DNA of 13,054 bases from Anaerolineaceae bacterium UBA5838 (GCA_002432795.1 DJGU01000046.1:1-13054), one strand, 5' to 3'; positions 6,176 through 13,054 are shown, counted from the first letter of the stretch. The notes: generated from the sequence alone by a model not told the origin. Numbers and translations are program-made.

Positions 6176-6397
6176 GTGATCAGTAAAGAATTGTTCGACA
6201 AACTGGCTTGTCCCGTTTGCGTAAAAGAGAATGCCGGCACACTGGAAATGTTTGGCGAATATTGGCTGATATGCCAGGATTGCGGCAGAAAATACCCCAT
6301 CTGGGATGGCATTTTGATCATGCGCATTGATGAAGGCGATAAGTGGCGTGCTACCGAGAAGGAAGACTTGCCCGTGCCTCCTCCCATGCCGGTCTAA
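6176..6397 (+). CDS. Trm112-like small zinc-ribbon protein
   Basis: This protein of about 73 residues has the Trm112 layout: L-F-D-K-L-A-C-P-V-C near the start, then C-Q-D-C-G-R-K-Y-P-I-W-D-G-I. Numbered from the GTG start, four cysteines at 12, 15, 33 and 36 should bind one zinc. Trm112 proteins in eukaryotes and archaea activate methyltransferases. Bacterial stand-alone versions (the YcaR type) lack a firmly known role. The GTG at 6176 is preferred because GGAGG (6166-6170) sits 5 nt before it. An in-frame ATG at 6161 (with GAAGG 3 nt away) would add five residues. The C-terminus ends in a proline-rich L-P-V-P-P-P-M-P-V. It lies 27 bp before the LCP gene and is probably cotranscribed. Confidence 0.87.
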   Translation: MISKELFDKLACPVCVKENAGTLEMFGEYWLICQDCGRKYPIWDGILIMRIDEGDKWRATEKEDLPVPPPMPV

Positions 6398-6424
6398 GCG
6401 AAAGCGTGCCAGATTAAAGGACCT

Positions 6425-7837
6425 ATGACAAATACAGATAAGAAAAATTGGGAACTTCCTCGCGGGAAGTCCTTGGTTGCGTTGATCGTCTTCCTGGTTT
6501 TGGGCGTACTGGGCGGATATTTCCTGTTCCGCTTCAGCAGCAATTTTATTGCCACGGCAACAATCTTCAATCCGGGCGGCGCGCCTATACTGAACGATTC
6601 TACTGCTGACCCAAACGTTTCGCTCGAACCCGGGATCACCCCAACCCCAACGGCTCCTCCGCTCGACACCTTCACCATGCCGGATGCGTGGGATGGCAAA
6701 TCCCGTGTTAATGTCCTGGTAATGGGCATTGATGCCCGCAGCCCTGATGCCGCTAACCCGCTGACCGACACCATGATTCTTTTTACACTCGATCCGGTCA
6801 ACAACACTGCTGGCATGCTTTCCATTCCGCGCGATTTGTGGGTAAAGATCCCCGGCTCGGATTACGGCAAGATTAACACTGCCTACAGCATTGGTGAAAG
6901 TTTTCAGTTGCCTGGAGGTGGTCCGGCGCTGGCTGCAAAGACCGTTGAAAATCTGCTCGGTGTGCCTGTTCATTACTACGCCCAGATTGATTTCGATGCT
7001 TTTGTCAGCTTCATCGATCAAATTGACGGCGTCAAGATTACCTCAACCGAGAGAGTGCAGCTAAATATTATTGACACACAATTCTCACAATGGCTGGAAC
7101 CGGGCACCTACACCCTTCCGGGCGACCTGGCGCTGGCATACGTGCGCTACCGCGAGCCAACCGGCGGCGATATTTCCCGTTCGCAGCGGCAGCAGCAGGT
7201 GATTCTGGCTATTCGCGACCGCATCCTGGAGTTCAACATGCTGCCCAAGTTGATCCAGCGCGCGCCAGAACTTTATGCCAGCCTTTCCCAGGGCATCCGC
7301 ACTAATTTATCCCTCGAACAGATTATTCAGCTTGGCATAAAAGTGCTCAATGATATTCCGCGCGACCAGATCGTCAATACTGCTATTGGTTGGCAGGATG
7401 TGTCTTCTGGCACTTCCCCCGATGGTTTGGCGATTTTACGACCAATACCGGATCGCATTCGTGATTTACGTGACAGTGTATTTGGAGGAGGAGGGGCAAT
7501 CGACGTCCAGGATCCCACCGTCCTGCTGAATGTGCTGGCGGAGGAAGCGGCAACGGTCTCTGTTTTTAATGGCTCCAGCACCCCGAATTTGGCTGAGAGA
7601 ACCGCAGAATACCTGAAAAGTCAGGCTATCAATGTGGTTGAACAGGGCGAAGCGGCATATTCCACCTATACCACGGTCACTTTCTACGGTGCTAAGCCCT
7701 ATACCCTGCACTACCTGGTTGATTTTCTGGCAGTAACTCAACCCTATCGGGTTATTTATGCCTATGACCCCAACGCGCCTATCCATATTGTGGTGGTGCT
7801 GGGGGATGATTTTGCGGCGAGCAATACTTTGCCATAG
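6425..7837 (+). CDS. LytR-CpsA-Psr (LCP) family protein with LytR_C domain
   Basis: LCP enzymes transfer glycopolymers from undecaprenyl-linked precursors to the cell wall or to acceptor molecules, acting outside the membrane. This 470-residue copy has an N-terminal membrane helix (about 15-36), a Pro/Thr-rich linker (about 65-82), and an LCP domain from about 94 to 265. Expected pyrophosphate and metal-binding residues are visible: D103 in M-G-I-D, D115 in T-D-T-M, R136-D137 in S-I-P-R-D, R241 and R243 in V-R-Y-R, and R252/R255 in D-I-S-R-S-Q-R. A LytR_C domain (378-463, starting V-S-V-F-N-G-S) closes the protein. AAGGA at 6417-6421 precedes the ATG. The gene ends at an intrinsic terminator. 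The glycopolymer is not identifiable from the window. Confidence 0.94.
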   Translation: MTNTDKKNWELPRGKSLVALIVFLVLGVLGGYFLFRFSSNFIATATIFNPGGAPILNDSTADPNVSLEPGITPTPTAPPLDTFTMPDAWDGKSRVNVLVMGIDARSPDAANPLTDTMILFTLDPVNNTAGMLSIPRDLWVKIPGSDYGKINTAYSIGESFQLPGGGPALAAKTVENLLGVPVHYYAQIDFDAFVSFIDQIDGVKITSTERVQLNIIDTQFSQWLEPGTYTLPGDLALAYVRYREPTGGDISRSQRQQQVILAIRDRILEFNMLPKLIQRAPELYASLSQGIRTNLSLEQIIQLGIKVLNDIPRDQIVNTAIGWQDVSSGTSPDGLAILRPIPDRIRDLRDSVFGGGGAIDVQDPTVLLNVLAEEAATVSVFNGSSTPNLAERTAEYLKSQAINVVEQGEAAYSTYTTVTFYGAKPYTLHYLVDFLAVTQPYRVIYAYDPNAPIHIVVVLGDDFAASNTLP

Positions 7838-7855
7838 ATAACTGCAGAGAACAAG

Positions 7856-7891
7856 AAGAGGCTGTTTATTTTTTGGCAGCCTCTTTTTTTT
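7856..7891 (+). terminator. Intrinsic terminator after the LCP gene
   Basis: AAGAGGCTG (7856-7864) pairs perfectly with CAGCCTCTT (7877-7885) around a 12-nt loop, and the T-run continues to 7891. It begins 18 bp after the LCP stop codon. From the minus strand the same stem is followed by a poorer CTTGTTCT tail, so it may also partly stop the converging minus-strand operon. Confidence 0.93.
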
Positions 7892-7955
7892 GTTTATATT
7901 GGTGTCAGTCAGCTACTTGCAGTCAGTTAATGGTTAATTTAACAACCCTGCGGGA

Positions 7956-9050
7956 TTAACAAAGGCTTACAGTAGCCATGAAGTCAGTGATTTTTTGAGA
8001 AAGAAAGTCCAGTTGTTCCTGGCTGGTATATTGGTCAATTGCCAGGGTCAGGATCTTGCTGGTCATCTCCACCGCAAGCGCGTTGCCATTGAGCCGGGGG
8101 TCAGAGGCCAGATCTTCCCAATGGATCGTCAGACCAATCCCATTCTCACCCAGATAATCATTCAATGGGTCCCGCAAGCCGTTGCTGACGTAGACTGGCA
8201 AGCCCAAAGGCATATTGTCAGGCTGAAGGGCAGGAAAGATTGGTGAGATTGAACTAAGCCCGGCAATTGACCTCAAGAGCCTGGTGTAGTTTTTGCGCCG
8301 AACCTGCTTGATGACTGACCAATCGAGATGTTCGATCTCATGGCGCTCCTGCTCATCCCCCAGAACCACGTTATCTCTCGCGTAATACGACTCGGCCAGT
8401 GCGAACAGTGACTCAAGCGACTCGCGGTCGCCGATGTCTTCAAATAAGTAATCTCTCAACTGGCTGCGGTATTGACGAATAAGCGGCAGCCGATGGTTTT
8501 CTCTGCCTATGTAGGCTGCCAGGTAGGGCTTGATGTCGTGAGCGGTTTTAAGGTAGCCGCCATCGAAAGGGCAGAGTTTGCGCATGCTGTTATACGCAAA
8601 ATTACCTGTGACCCGGGTTAAAAATCCTGCCTGGGCGTTATCCTCGATCACGATTCTCCCAGCACGCTGCAACTCAGACAAATAATTCAGGATCTCAAGG
8701 CTGGGTGAGAATCCAAAGTAGTTGATGAAATATACCGCTTGCTTATCGGCAAGGTGACGTTCAAGGTCTTTGGGGTCTATTGAGAAATCCGGGAAAATGT
8801 TGTAGTAATCGCAGCTTAAACCGCAAGATTCAAACGTGTCGACGATAGTTGGGCAGAGGTATGCCGGCAATAATACCCGGCTGATGCCATGGTCGCGCAG
8901 GTAATTGCAGATGACCGTCAAGCAAGCTTTGCCGCCGTTCAGGAAAGTTGTCCCCTGGGTAGGGAAGCTTGGCAGGTCAGTTTTCCACTGGTCGTCGTAG
9001 TAAAACTCACCTCCAGCGAATAAAAGGCTTTTTGCTTCGATGTTGGTCAC
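7956..9050 (-). CDS. DegT/DnrJ/EryC1-like PLP-dependent enzyme
   Basis: This protein of about 364 residues has an aminotransferase fold I layout of the DegT type, the sugar aminotransferases of surface polysaccharide and secondary metabolite synthesis. F-L-N-G-G-K-A-C-L-T near residue 37 is the cofactor phosphate region. V-L-L-P-A-Y-L-C-P-T (about 59-68) is typical. D137 in V-I-E-D-N-A-Q should contact the pyridine nitrogen, and K158 in S-M-R-K-L-C-P-F-D-G-G is the probable Schiff-base lysine. The 'S-x-R-K-x-x-P-x-D-G-G' form differs from the classical DegT 'K-x-x-x-x-G-x-G-G' and marks a divergent subgroup. The substrate is unknown. The start is GTG at 9050, with AAGGA six bases upstream (9061-9057). 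A TTG at 9053 adds one residue but is too close to that site. It is the last gene of the minus-strand series. Confidence 0.82.
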   Translation of the reverse strand: MTNIEAKSLLFAGGEFYYDDQWKTDLPSFPTQGTTFLNGGKACLTVICNYLRDHGISRVLLPAYLCPTIVDTFESCGLSCDYYNIFPDFSIDPKDLERHLADKQAVYFINYFGFSPSLEILNYLSELQRAGRIVIEDNAQAGFLTRVTGNFAYNSMRKLCPFDGGYLKTAHDIKPYLAAYIGRENHRLPLIRQYRSQLRDYLFEDIGDRESLESLFALAESYYARDNVVLGDEQERHEIEHLDWSVIKQVRRKNYTRLLRSIAGLSSISPIFPALQPDNMPLGLPVYVSNGLRDPLNDYLGENGIGLTIHWEDLASDPRLNGNALAVEMTSKILTLAIDQYTSQEQLDFLSQKITDFMATVSLC

Positions 9051-9157
9051 CAACTATCCTTGTTGCAAATTCCTTCTAGAAAGCAAGCGTCCAAATCTGA
9101 CAAAAAGCAAAACATACCATTGTCCTCAAAAATAATCAGAAGGTTTCAACCTTGACA

Positions 9158-9631
9158 TTAATTCTTTCGATTGATTTCATCTGCCAGCGCCAGGATTTCC
9201 TCATTGCTGGGGATGTCGCTCATGCTGTGCCCGTAGTGCACAAAGCGTGCGACGCCTTCCTTGTCGATCAGCACCTGGGCGGGCATGCGCCCCAGCTTGA
9301 AGAGGTTCACCTCTTGCCCATAGAGCTTCAATACGCTGGCTTTGGGGTCAGGAAGCCCGATGAAGGGCAGGTCTTCTTTTTGGAAGTAAGCTGAGAAGCC
9401 CTGGGCGTCTTCAGGGCCGACGACTACGACGGCTACGTCGCGGGATACAAATTCAGTGTGGTCATGACGCAACTGCGCCATATGCTTTTGGCAGAATGGT
9501 CAGGCAAAGGTGCGGTTGAACACCAGCAGCACATTTTTCTGACCCTTCAGTTCGGCCAGGGAAAAGTCCTTCCCGGAGAAATCGGGCAGGGTGAAGTTTG
9601 GAGCTGTTTGGTTGAGCGATACGCGAGGCAT
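9158..9631 (-). CDS. Peroxiredoxin (AhpC/TSA), probable selenoprotein with in-frame UGA
   Basis: Read through one TGA, the gene gives 157 residues of a peroxiredoxin/thioredoxin-fold protein, which reduces peroxides in the cytoplasm. The N-terminal part (MPRVSLNQTAPNFTLPDFSG, then L-A-E-L-K-G-Q-K-N-V-L-L-V-F-N-R-T-F-A) is found only when the frame is extended upstream of ATG 9481. The TGA (9502-9500) is codon 44, exactly where the first Cys of C-P-F-C belongs: T41-F-A-[U]-P-F-C47. This also fits the peroxidatic T-x-x-C position. Downstream, the conserved G-P-E-D, L-P-F-I-G-L-P-D-P, L-G-R-M-P-A-Q-V and G-H-S-M-S-D-I-P-S-N-E-E-I are intact. ATG 9631 has a strong AGGA six bases upstream, while ATG 9481 has none. 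A SECIS-like hairpin follows the TGA. Alternatives are a recent nonsense mutation or a sequencing error. The peroxiredoxin call is very sure; selenocysteine is likely. Confidence 0.85.
9463..9482 (-). promoter_or_regulatory. Candidate bacterial SECIS stem-loop
   Basis: On the minus strand TATGGCGC (9482-9475) pairs with GCGTCATG (9470-9463) around the tetraloop AGTT. All eight pairs form if G-U is allowed. The loop begins 26 nt after the TGA and has G as its second base. Bacterial SECIS elements are known to lie within the coding region about 16-37 nt after UGA, with a G among the first loop bases. The fold was done by eye. Confidence 0.55.
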
Positions 9632-9667
9632 AAGATTTCCTTTCCTTAAAGTATAGGGGTGTTCCGA

Positions 9668-10114
9668 TTATTTAGCAGTGACGACTGTGATCACAATTGC
9701 GGCTAAAAAGGAGGCGATAAAGACCAGTATCATCCAGCCTAAAGTGGCGGAGTAATTTTTGGGATCGATCTGATTATTCCGATCCATTTTCCGAATGATC
9801 GGGAAAAGCCTCCAAAAAAACGATGCGATCGAGATAACCATTGCGGCGGCTGTAAGGATCAAGGTCTGCTCACGCGCGGTTAGAAGGATCACGATCAAAA
9901 GCAGGATGACGATTAATTTAGTCCCCGCAACCCAATTGACCATGTACCTGGCAAATTCATGCAGCTTGGGGTCTGTTTTTGTCTTTTCCCAAGCCTTGAA
10001 AACCCCCACGCTGTTCGCATATTTTGAGTCCGGAAAAAAATAGAGCATGATGACATTTGAAGCTTCCATGATCAGAAACCCAATTGTTACTATCGTTATT
10101 GCGTTCACAGTCAT
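9668..10114 (-). CDS. Small four-helix membrane protein, function unknown
   Basis: I do not recognise a named family. The 148-residue protein has four hydrophobic segments (about 4-26, 63-80, 84-103 and 125-146). Between the first two lies a polar section with F-F-P-D-S-K-Y-A-N and W-E-K-T-K-T-D-P-K-L-H-E-F-A-R-Y. A basic loop (R-K-M-D-R-N-N) precedes the last helix. This pattern suggests a plasma-membrane protein with no obvious catalytic motif. AAGGAG sits six bases before the ATG, so it is well translated in principle. It stands 36 bp before the peroxiredoxin start and 96 bp after the FAD oxidoreductase stop, on the same strand as both, which suggests a shared operon. Partner or accessory roles for those redox enzymes are only inference. 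Confidence 0.8.
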   Translation of the reverse strand: MTVNAITIVTIGFLIMEASNVIMLYFFPDSKYANSVGVFKAWEKTKTDPKLHEFARYMVNWVAGTKLIVILLLIVILLTAREQTLILTAAAMVISIASFFWRLFPIIRKMDRNNQIDPKNYSATLGWMILVFIASFLAAIVITVVTAK

Positions 10115-10210
10115 ATCGGGCTCCTTTTCATCCCGTTATCTGGTTAAAAGTTCTATGTCCGCAGGCCTGGCATTGCTTTCGAATTTCAGCCCATGCACGG
10201 CTACCCCTTT

Positions 10211-11827
10211 TCATTTGCCGCGGGATCGCTTTGCTTCTTTTAATATTTTCTGTGTGGCATACCAACCCGTCAACATCGCTATCGGTACCCCTGCCGGGGA
10301 ATACGCCCATTGCCCAGCCTGATAAACCTCGGGGATTGGAGTCAGGGCTGATTTTGGAATATCCGCCAGTTTATTCACAACAGGCACATTCCCTTCAAAT
10401 GACCAGCCAGTAATTGCGCCCTCAGAACTCCCGGAGACTTGTTTGATCGTCAGCGGTGTCGATGAGAACTTGAATAGGATGTCATCTGCTATGCCCGGAT
10501 AAATGCTTTCGGAAAAAATAGAGGTGATGCGATTCTCAAGGGTTTCTTTAAATTCCCCATACCAGCCGGCCTTTTCGATTTTCTCGACCACGTCGTAATC
10601 CAGGAGGCAGCTGATCATCACGCCCGTTTTCCCTTCGGGCGCCATAGCAGTGTCGCGCAGAGCAGGGATGGAAACTTCATAGGTATTCAATGCGCAGTAT
10701 TGATCCACCCATTCAAAGACTTCTTCTTTGGTTTTACTCTCAAAATCTTTAACGAGGTTTTCTCTTTCCAATCGCATGGTCTGGCCTAACCCCATTCTTG
10801 AGGGGGTGTAGAACATGTGCTCCCCGCCTTTGGTCTGGAAATAGGAGGTCGGTCGGTCTACCGCGAGGAACAAAATAAAGACCGATTCAGCGCCTTTTGA
10901 TGCAAGCATGGCCTGGGATTCAGTTTCAATTTTTGCGGAGATTTCCGCTTCCAACCTCGCAGGATTGAGAAATCGGTAGAGTGATTTCAAATCTGCTGCC
11001 CAGATCAACTGATCATAGGAATAGCTTTCGCCAGACGAATCAGTCACCGTCTTTTCTGCTGGATAGACCGACACGATCTGTTTGTTCAGTTTTATTTCCC
11101 CGCCCCCATCCAGTACTTTGGTTTTCAACAGATCTACCACCGCGGCAGTTCCGCCTTTGGGATAAAAATAATCAAAGTAAACATAAAAATAACCCAACGC
11201 GAAATATGTGGGCGTTTTTCTGAAAAAATGTTGGATCAAGATATCGATCAACGATTGATTATCGGTCAATCGAGCCATGAAAACTTCCATGGGCATCTTA
11301 AACTGATTAAACTTTATAAGCGTGTTGAGGAACTTGAATGTCCATGGGATCAGTTTCTTAAATATGTAATTTTTATCATTCATCAAGTGCGTGAAATTCG
11401 GATTGTCAAATTCGTATAGAACTCCGGTGTATTCCGAAAGCTGATTCATAATGGGGATGATCTTTTTGATGTCATCCGTGCTTTCAGGGTAGAGATTGAT
11501 CAGCATCTTTTCATATTCTTTTAAAGAATCCATGGACTCAACCCGGAAGATCTGGTCTTCAACGCCGATGGAAATCTTATTTTCCAGGAATTCCTCATCA
11601 ATCTCCAAATCCTTCAACATCGGCTTCATGATCCCGGAATTCACAAAAGCCCTTGGACCTGAATCAAAGAAAAAGTCACCGGATTGAATTGTCCGCAGCA
11701 ATCCACCGCACTTATCGTTCTTGTCCAGGACTAAAACCTCATAGTTTTCCTTCATCAGATACGCGGCGGCGGTGAGCCCTGCCATACCCGCGCCAACAAT
11801 CACGACTTTTGTTTTTTCTTCTGTCAT
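10211..11827 (-). CDS. CrtI/phytoene desaturase-like FAD-dependent oxidoreductase
   Basis: This 538-residue flavoprotein has an N-terminal FAD-binding Rossmann fold: G12-A-G-M-A-G17, then D35 ending the second strand, and C-G-G-L-L-R-T at 40-46. The mid-protein mark Y-P-K-G-G-T-A-A-V-V-D-L-L (222-234) is typical of the phytoene desaturase, carotenoid isomerase and retinol saturase group. The C-terminal FAD motif is V501-Y-Q-A-G-Q-W, then P-A-G-V-P. The family oxidises, reduces or isomerises double bonds in isoprenoid or other lipid chains. The substrate here is unknown, and no phytoene synthase is in the window. Its ATG overlaps the upstream SDR stop (ATGA, 4 bp), pointing to coupled translation. 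The sequence is visibly more AT-rich and K/N/I/F-rich than the plus-strand genes, so transfer is possible. Confidence 0.88.
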   Translation of the reverse strand: MTEEKTKVVIVGAGMAGLTAAAYLMKENYEVLVLDKNDKCGGLLRTIQSGDFFFDSGPRAFVNSGIMKPMLKDLEIDEEFLENKISIGVEDQIFRVESMDSLKEYEKMLINLYPESTDDIKKIIPIMNQLSEYTGVLYEFDNPNFTHLMNDKNYIFKKLIPWTFKFLNTLIKFNQFKMPMEVFMARLTDNQSLIDILIQHFFRKTPTYFALGYFYVYFDYFYPKGGTAAVVDLLKTKVLDGGGEIKLNKQIVSVYPAEKTVTDSSGESYSYDQLIWAADLKSLYRFLNPARLEAEISAKIETESQAMLASKGAESVFILFLAVDRPTSYFQTKGGEHMFYTPSRMGLGQTMRLERENLVKDFESKTKEEVFEWVDQYCALNTYEVSIPALRDTAMAPEGKTGVMISCLLDYDVVEKIEKAGWYGEFKETLENRITSIFSESIYPGIADDILFKFSSTPLTIKQVSGSSEGAITGWSFEGNVPVVNKLADIPKSALTPIPEVYQAGQWAYSPAGVPIAMLTGWYATQKILKEAKRSRGK

Positions 11828-12762
11828 TTCACTTCACCTAATTTAAGACTTAAAGCCCAGAGCTCTTCCGCGGCATCCTTATCCAGCGCCGGAGGCGCAG
11901 GTTCTTCTTGCGTTGTAAGATTGAAAAATTTCCCGGAAATGTTTTCCAGGTTTTTGGAAACGCCCAAATAATAGAGTGCTTCTGCTGCGATGTCGGCAGA
12001 TTTCGCCGATCTATCAACGACCAGCTTCTTGAAAAACTTATAAATCGGACCGTTATTTTGTCCGCTGTTCGTCTTTACATTCCCAGGGTGCATCGCGTTT
12101 ATGGTAACCCCTGTACCAACAAAATACTCATTGAGTTTTATCATGGACAGTAATTGGGCTAATTTTGCGGCTCCATAGCTTTTTAATCCTGAATAGGCAT
12201 GTTTATCCCAGGCAAGATCGTCCAGGTGCAAGCCCCATGCGGCAAATCTGTGGGCTTCAGAATTCACAAACAGGATTCGCCCGCTGTTTTGCTTGATGAA
12301 TTTTTCCTTGAGGTAATAATTCAAGATAAAGGTGCTCAGGTAATTTGTTTGAAACACGGCTTCGAGGTTATCTGCTGTGATGATCTTCTTTGTGTTAAAA
12401 ACACCAGCGTTATGGATCAGCACGTCAATATTAGTTTCCAAAGCAGCCAGTTTCTCTGCGACAGCATGGACTTCGGAAAGCCGTGAGAGATCAGCAATCC
12501 AATAGGCGCATTTGGTGCCGTACTGATTCTTTATGGCTTCACAAAAATCGATCGATTTTTGTTCATTCCGATTGATGCTTAAGATTTCAGCGCCGTGAGA
12601 TGCGTATTTTTTTGCGGCAGCAAATCCGATACCTGAGGTTGCACCGGTAATTATGACCAGGCGGTCATTAAAATCATCGGTGCAGATTTCCGGATCTGAT
12701 TTTAGATTGCGCAGCATAGCGCTTATATTGGACCATTCATACTCTTTAAAATACTTTTGCAA
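11824..12762 (-). CDS. Short-chain dehydrogenase/reductase, retinol dehydrogenase-like
   Basis: This 312-residue NAD(P)-dependent oxidoreductase has every classical SDR mark: T39-G-A-T-S-G-I-G46 (cofactor loop), N118-A-G (after L-I-H), N140, S168, Y196-x-x-x-K200 (catalytic), and N-A-M-H-P-G-N-V-K-T after the active site. R65 after the second strand (S-I-N-R-N) hints at NADPH preference. The length, the ~35-residue N-terminal extension and S-E-A-H-R resemble the retinol dehydrogenase/WW-oxidoreductase-like subgroup. The start is a TTG at 12762 with GAGG five bases upstream. Without it the first ATG would cost 15 residues. It is the first gene of the minus-strand series and overlaps the FAD oxidoreductase by 4 bp, so the two may act in sequence on one lipid-like substrate. 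Confidence 0.92.
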   Translation of the reverse strand: MQKYFKEYEWSNISAMLRNLKSDPEICTDDFNDRLVIITGATSGIGFAAAKKYASHGAEILSINRNEQKSIDFCEAIKNQYGTKCAYWIADLSRLSEVHAVAEKLAALETNIDVLIHNAGVFNTKKIITADNLEAVFQTNYLSTFILNYYLKEKFIKQNSGRILFVNSEAHRFAAWGLHLDDLAWDKHAYSGLKSYGAAKLAQLLSMIKLNEYFVGTGVTINAMHPGNVKTNSGQNNGPIYKFFKKLVVDRSAKSADIAAEALYYLGVSKNLENISGKFFNLTTQEEPAPPALDKDAAEELWALSLKLGEVK

Positions 12763-13033
12763 GTTGGCCTCACGTACAGATTAATTTCTACTGTTAATAT
12801 ATCATTCGTTCAAATAAAAAGGCTCATTAAAATAAGCGCATTAAAAACATCCATACACCCAAAAAGCATGGATTTCGCCAAAATTATACCCAAACTTCCG
12901 GCGCAGTAAAACTTGAGGTTAGTACACACAAAAAGCCCCAATCCATTTTATGTGGGAAAATAGCCTGTTTCAGCGTGCCCTCTAATTATTAATTGTCCGT
13001 TTTAGGGTGATACAAAAAGCCGCACTCCTTTCT
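12763..13033. other. Upstream region of the SDR operon
   Basis: I see no gene here. It should hold the operon promoter. On the minus strand TTGAAC (12812-12807) followed after 17 bp by TAGAAA (12789-12784) is a weak candidate. A 6-bp hairpin, ATCCAT..ATGGAT (12849-12873), lies further upstream. The rest is AT-rich without clear structure. Confidence 0.4.
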
Positions 13034-13051
13034 CCTGAGTTTCTCAGTTTT
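13034..13051 (-). repeat. 18-bp repeat, inverted copy of 219-236
   Basis: CCTGAGTTTCTCAGTTTT is the exact reverse complement of 219-236, and the flanks continue to match to about 25 of 28 bases. The window ends three bases later, so the full element may run past it. Confidence 0.6.
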
Positions 13052-13054
13052 CGA

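Noticed and set aside
4429..6387. A 652-codon open frame on the minus strand antisense to the VanW gene
   Set aside because: The plus-strand frame has a transmembrane helix and a clear VanW domain. The antisense translation has no recognisable domain and is a mirror of GC-biased codons.
9158..9481. Peroxiredoxin as a 107-residue protein starting at ATG 9481
   Set aside because: There is no ribosome site before this ATG. It would lack the active-site cysteine region, and the missing N-terminus is present in frame upstream with a proper start.
9478..9493. Alternative short hairpin GCCA/TGGC after the TGA as the SECIS
   Set aside because: It has only four pairs, and its loop starts about 11 nt after the TGA, closer than the usual SECIS spacing. 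The 9463-9482 stem fits better.
9482..9502. Reassigned genetic code (UGA as Trp or other amino acid)
   Set aside because: The galactokinase fusion, DUF951, SDR and FAD oxidoreductase genes all end at TGA, and tryptophan is TGG throughout. The family position calls for Cys.
4124..12976. 13-bp direct repeat CCTGTTTCAGCGT at 4124 and 12964
   Set aside because: About one such 13-mer match is expected by chance in 13 kb, and the flanks do not match.

Overview
The window looks like a chromosomal segment from a Chloroflexota bacterium, most likely Anaerolineae-like. This is inferred from the gene families and arrangement: a DUF951 protein, VanW, a Trm112-type zinc ribbon and an LCP protein in a row, occasional TTG/GTG starts, and TATAAT boxes set almost directly on start codons. 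No rRNA, tRNA, CRISPR array or transposase gene was seen.

Layout. Bases 1-638 hold no supported gene, only remnants of short palindromic repeats. A DUF951 gene (minus) diverges from a plus-strand pair: an M50 (site-2) membrane protease and a 473-residue protein that joins a GIY-YIG nuclease domain to a complete galactokinase. The pair converges, 5 bp apart, on a minus-strand secreted LysM protein. A 600-bp gap follows, with two tandem ~120-bp REP-like units and several hairpins. Next comes a plus-strand cell-envelope group: VanW-family protein, small Trm112-like zinc ribbon and LytR-CpsA-Psr protein, ending in a clear intrinsic terminator. The rest is a minus-strand series read from about 12.8 kb down to 8 kb: short-chain dehydrogenase, CrtI-like FAD oxidoreductase (ATGA overlap), four-helix membrane protein of unknown function, peroxiredoxin, and a DegT-like PLP enzyme.

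The main discovery candidate is the peroxiredoxin. With the natural start at 9631 the frame is intact except for one in-frame TGA at 9502-9500. It falls where the first cysteine of the family's C-P-F-C active site belongs, so the site reads U-P-F-C. A stem-loop with geometry suited to a bacterial SECIS lies just downstream, and neighbouring genes use TGA as an ordinary stop. I read it as a selenocysteine peroxiredoxin that a standard gene caller would truncate to 107 residues.

Other notable points are the GIY-YIG-galactokinase fusion, a 13-bp perfect inverted repeat carrying an extended -10 box on each strand (a symmetric divergent promoter), predicted leaderless starts for DUF951 and VanW, and an 18-bp inverted repeat close to the two ends of the window.

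Working together: VanW and LCP act at the cell surface (envelope glycopolymer attachment is inferred for LCP), and the minus-strand series looks like a redox or lipid/isoprenoid cluster protected by a thiol/selenol peroxidase. The pathway itself cannot be named from sequence alone.
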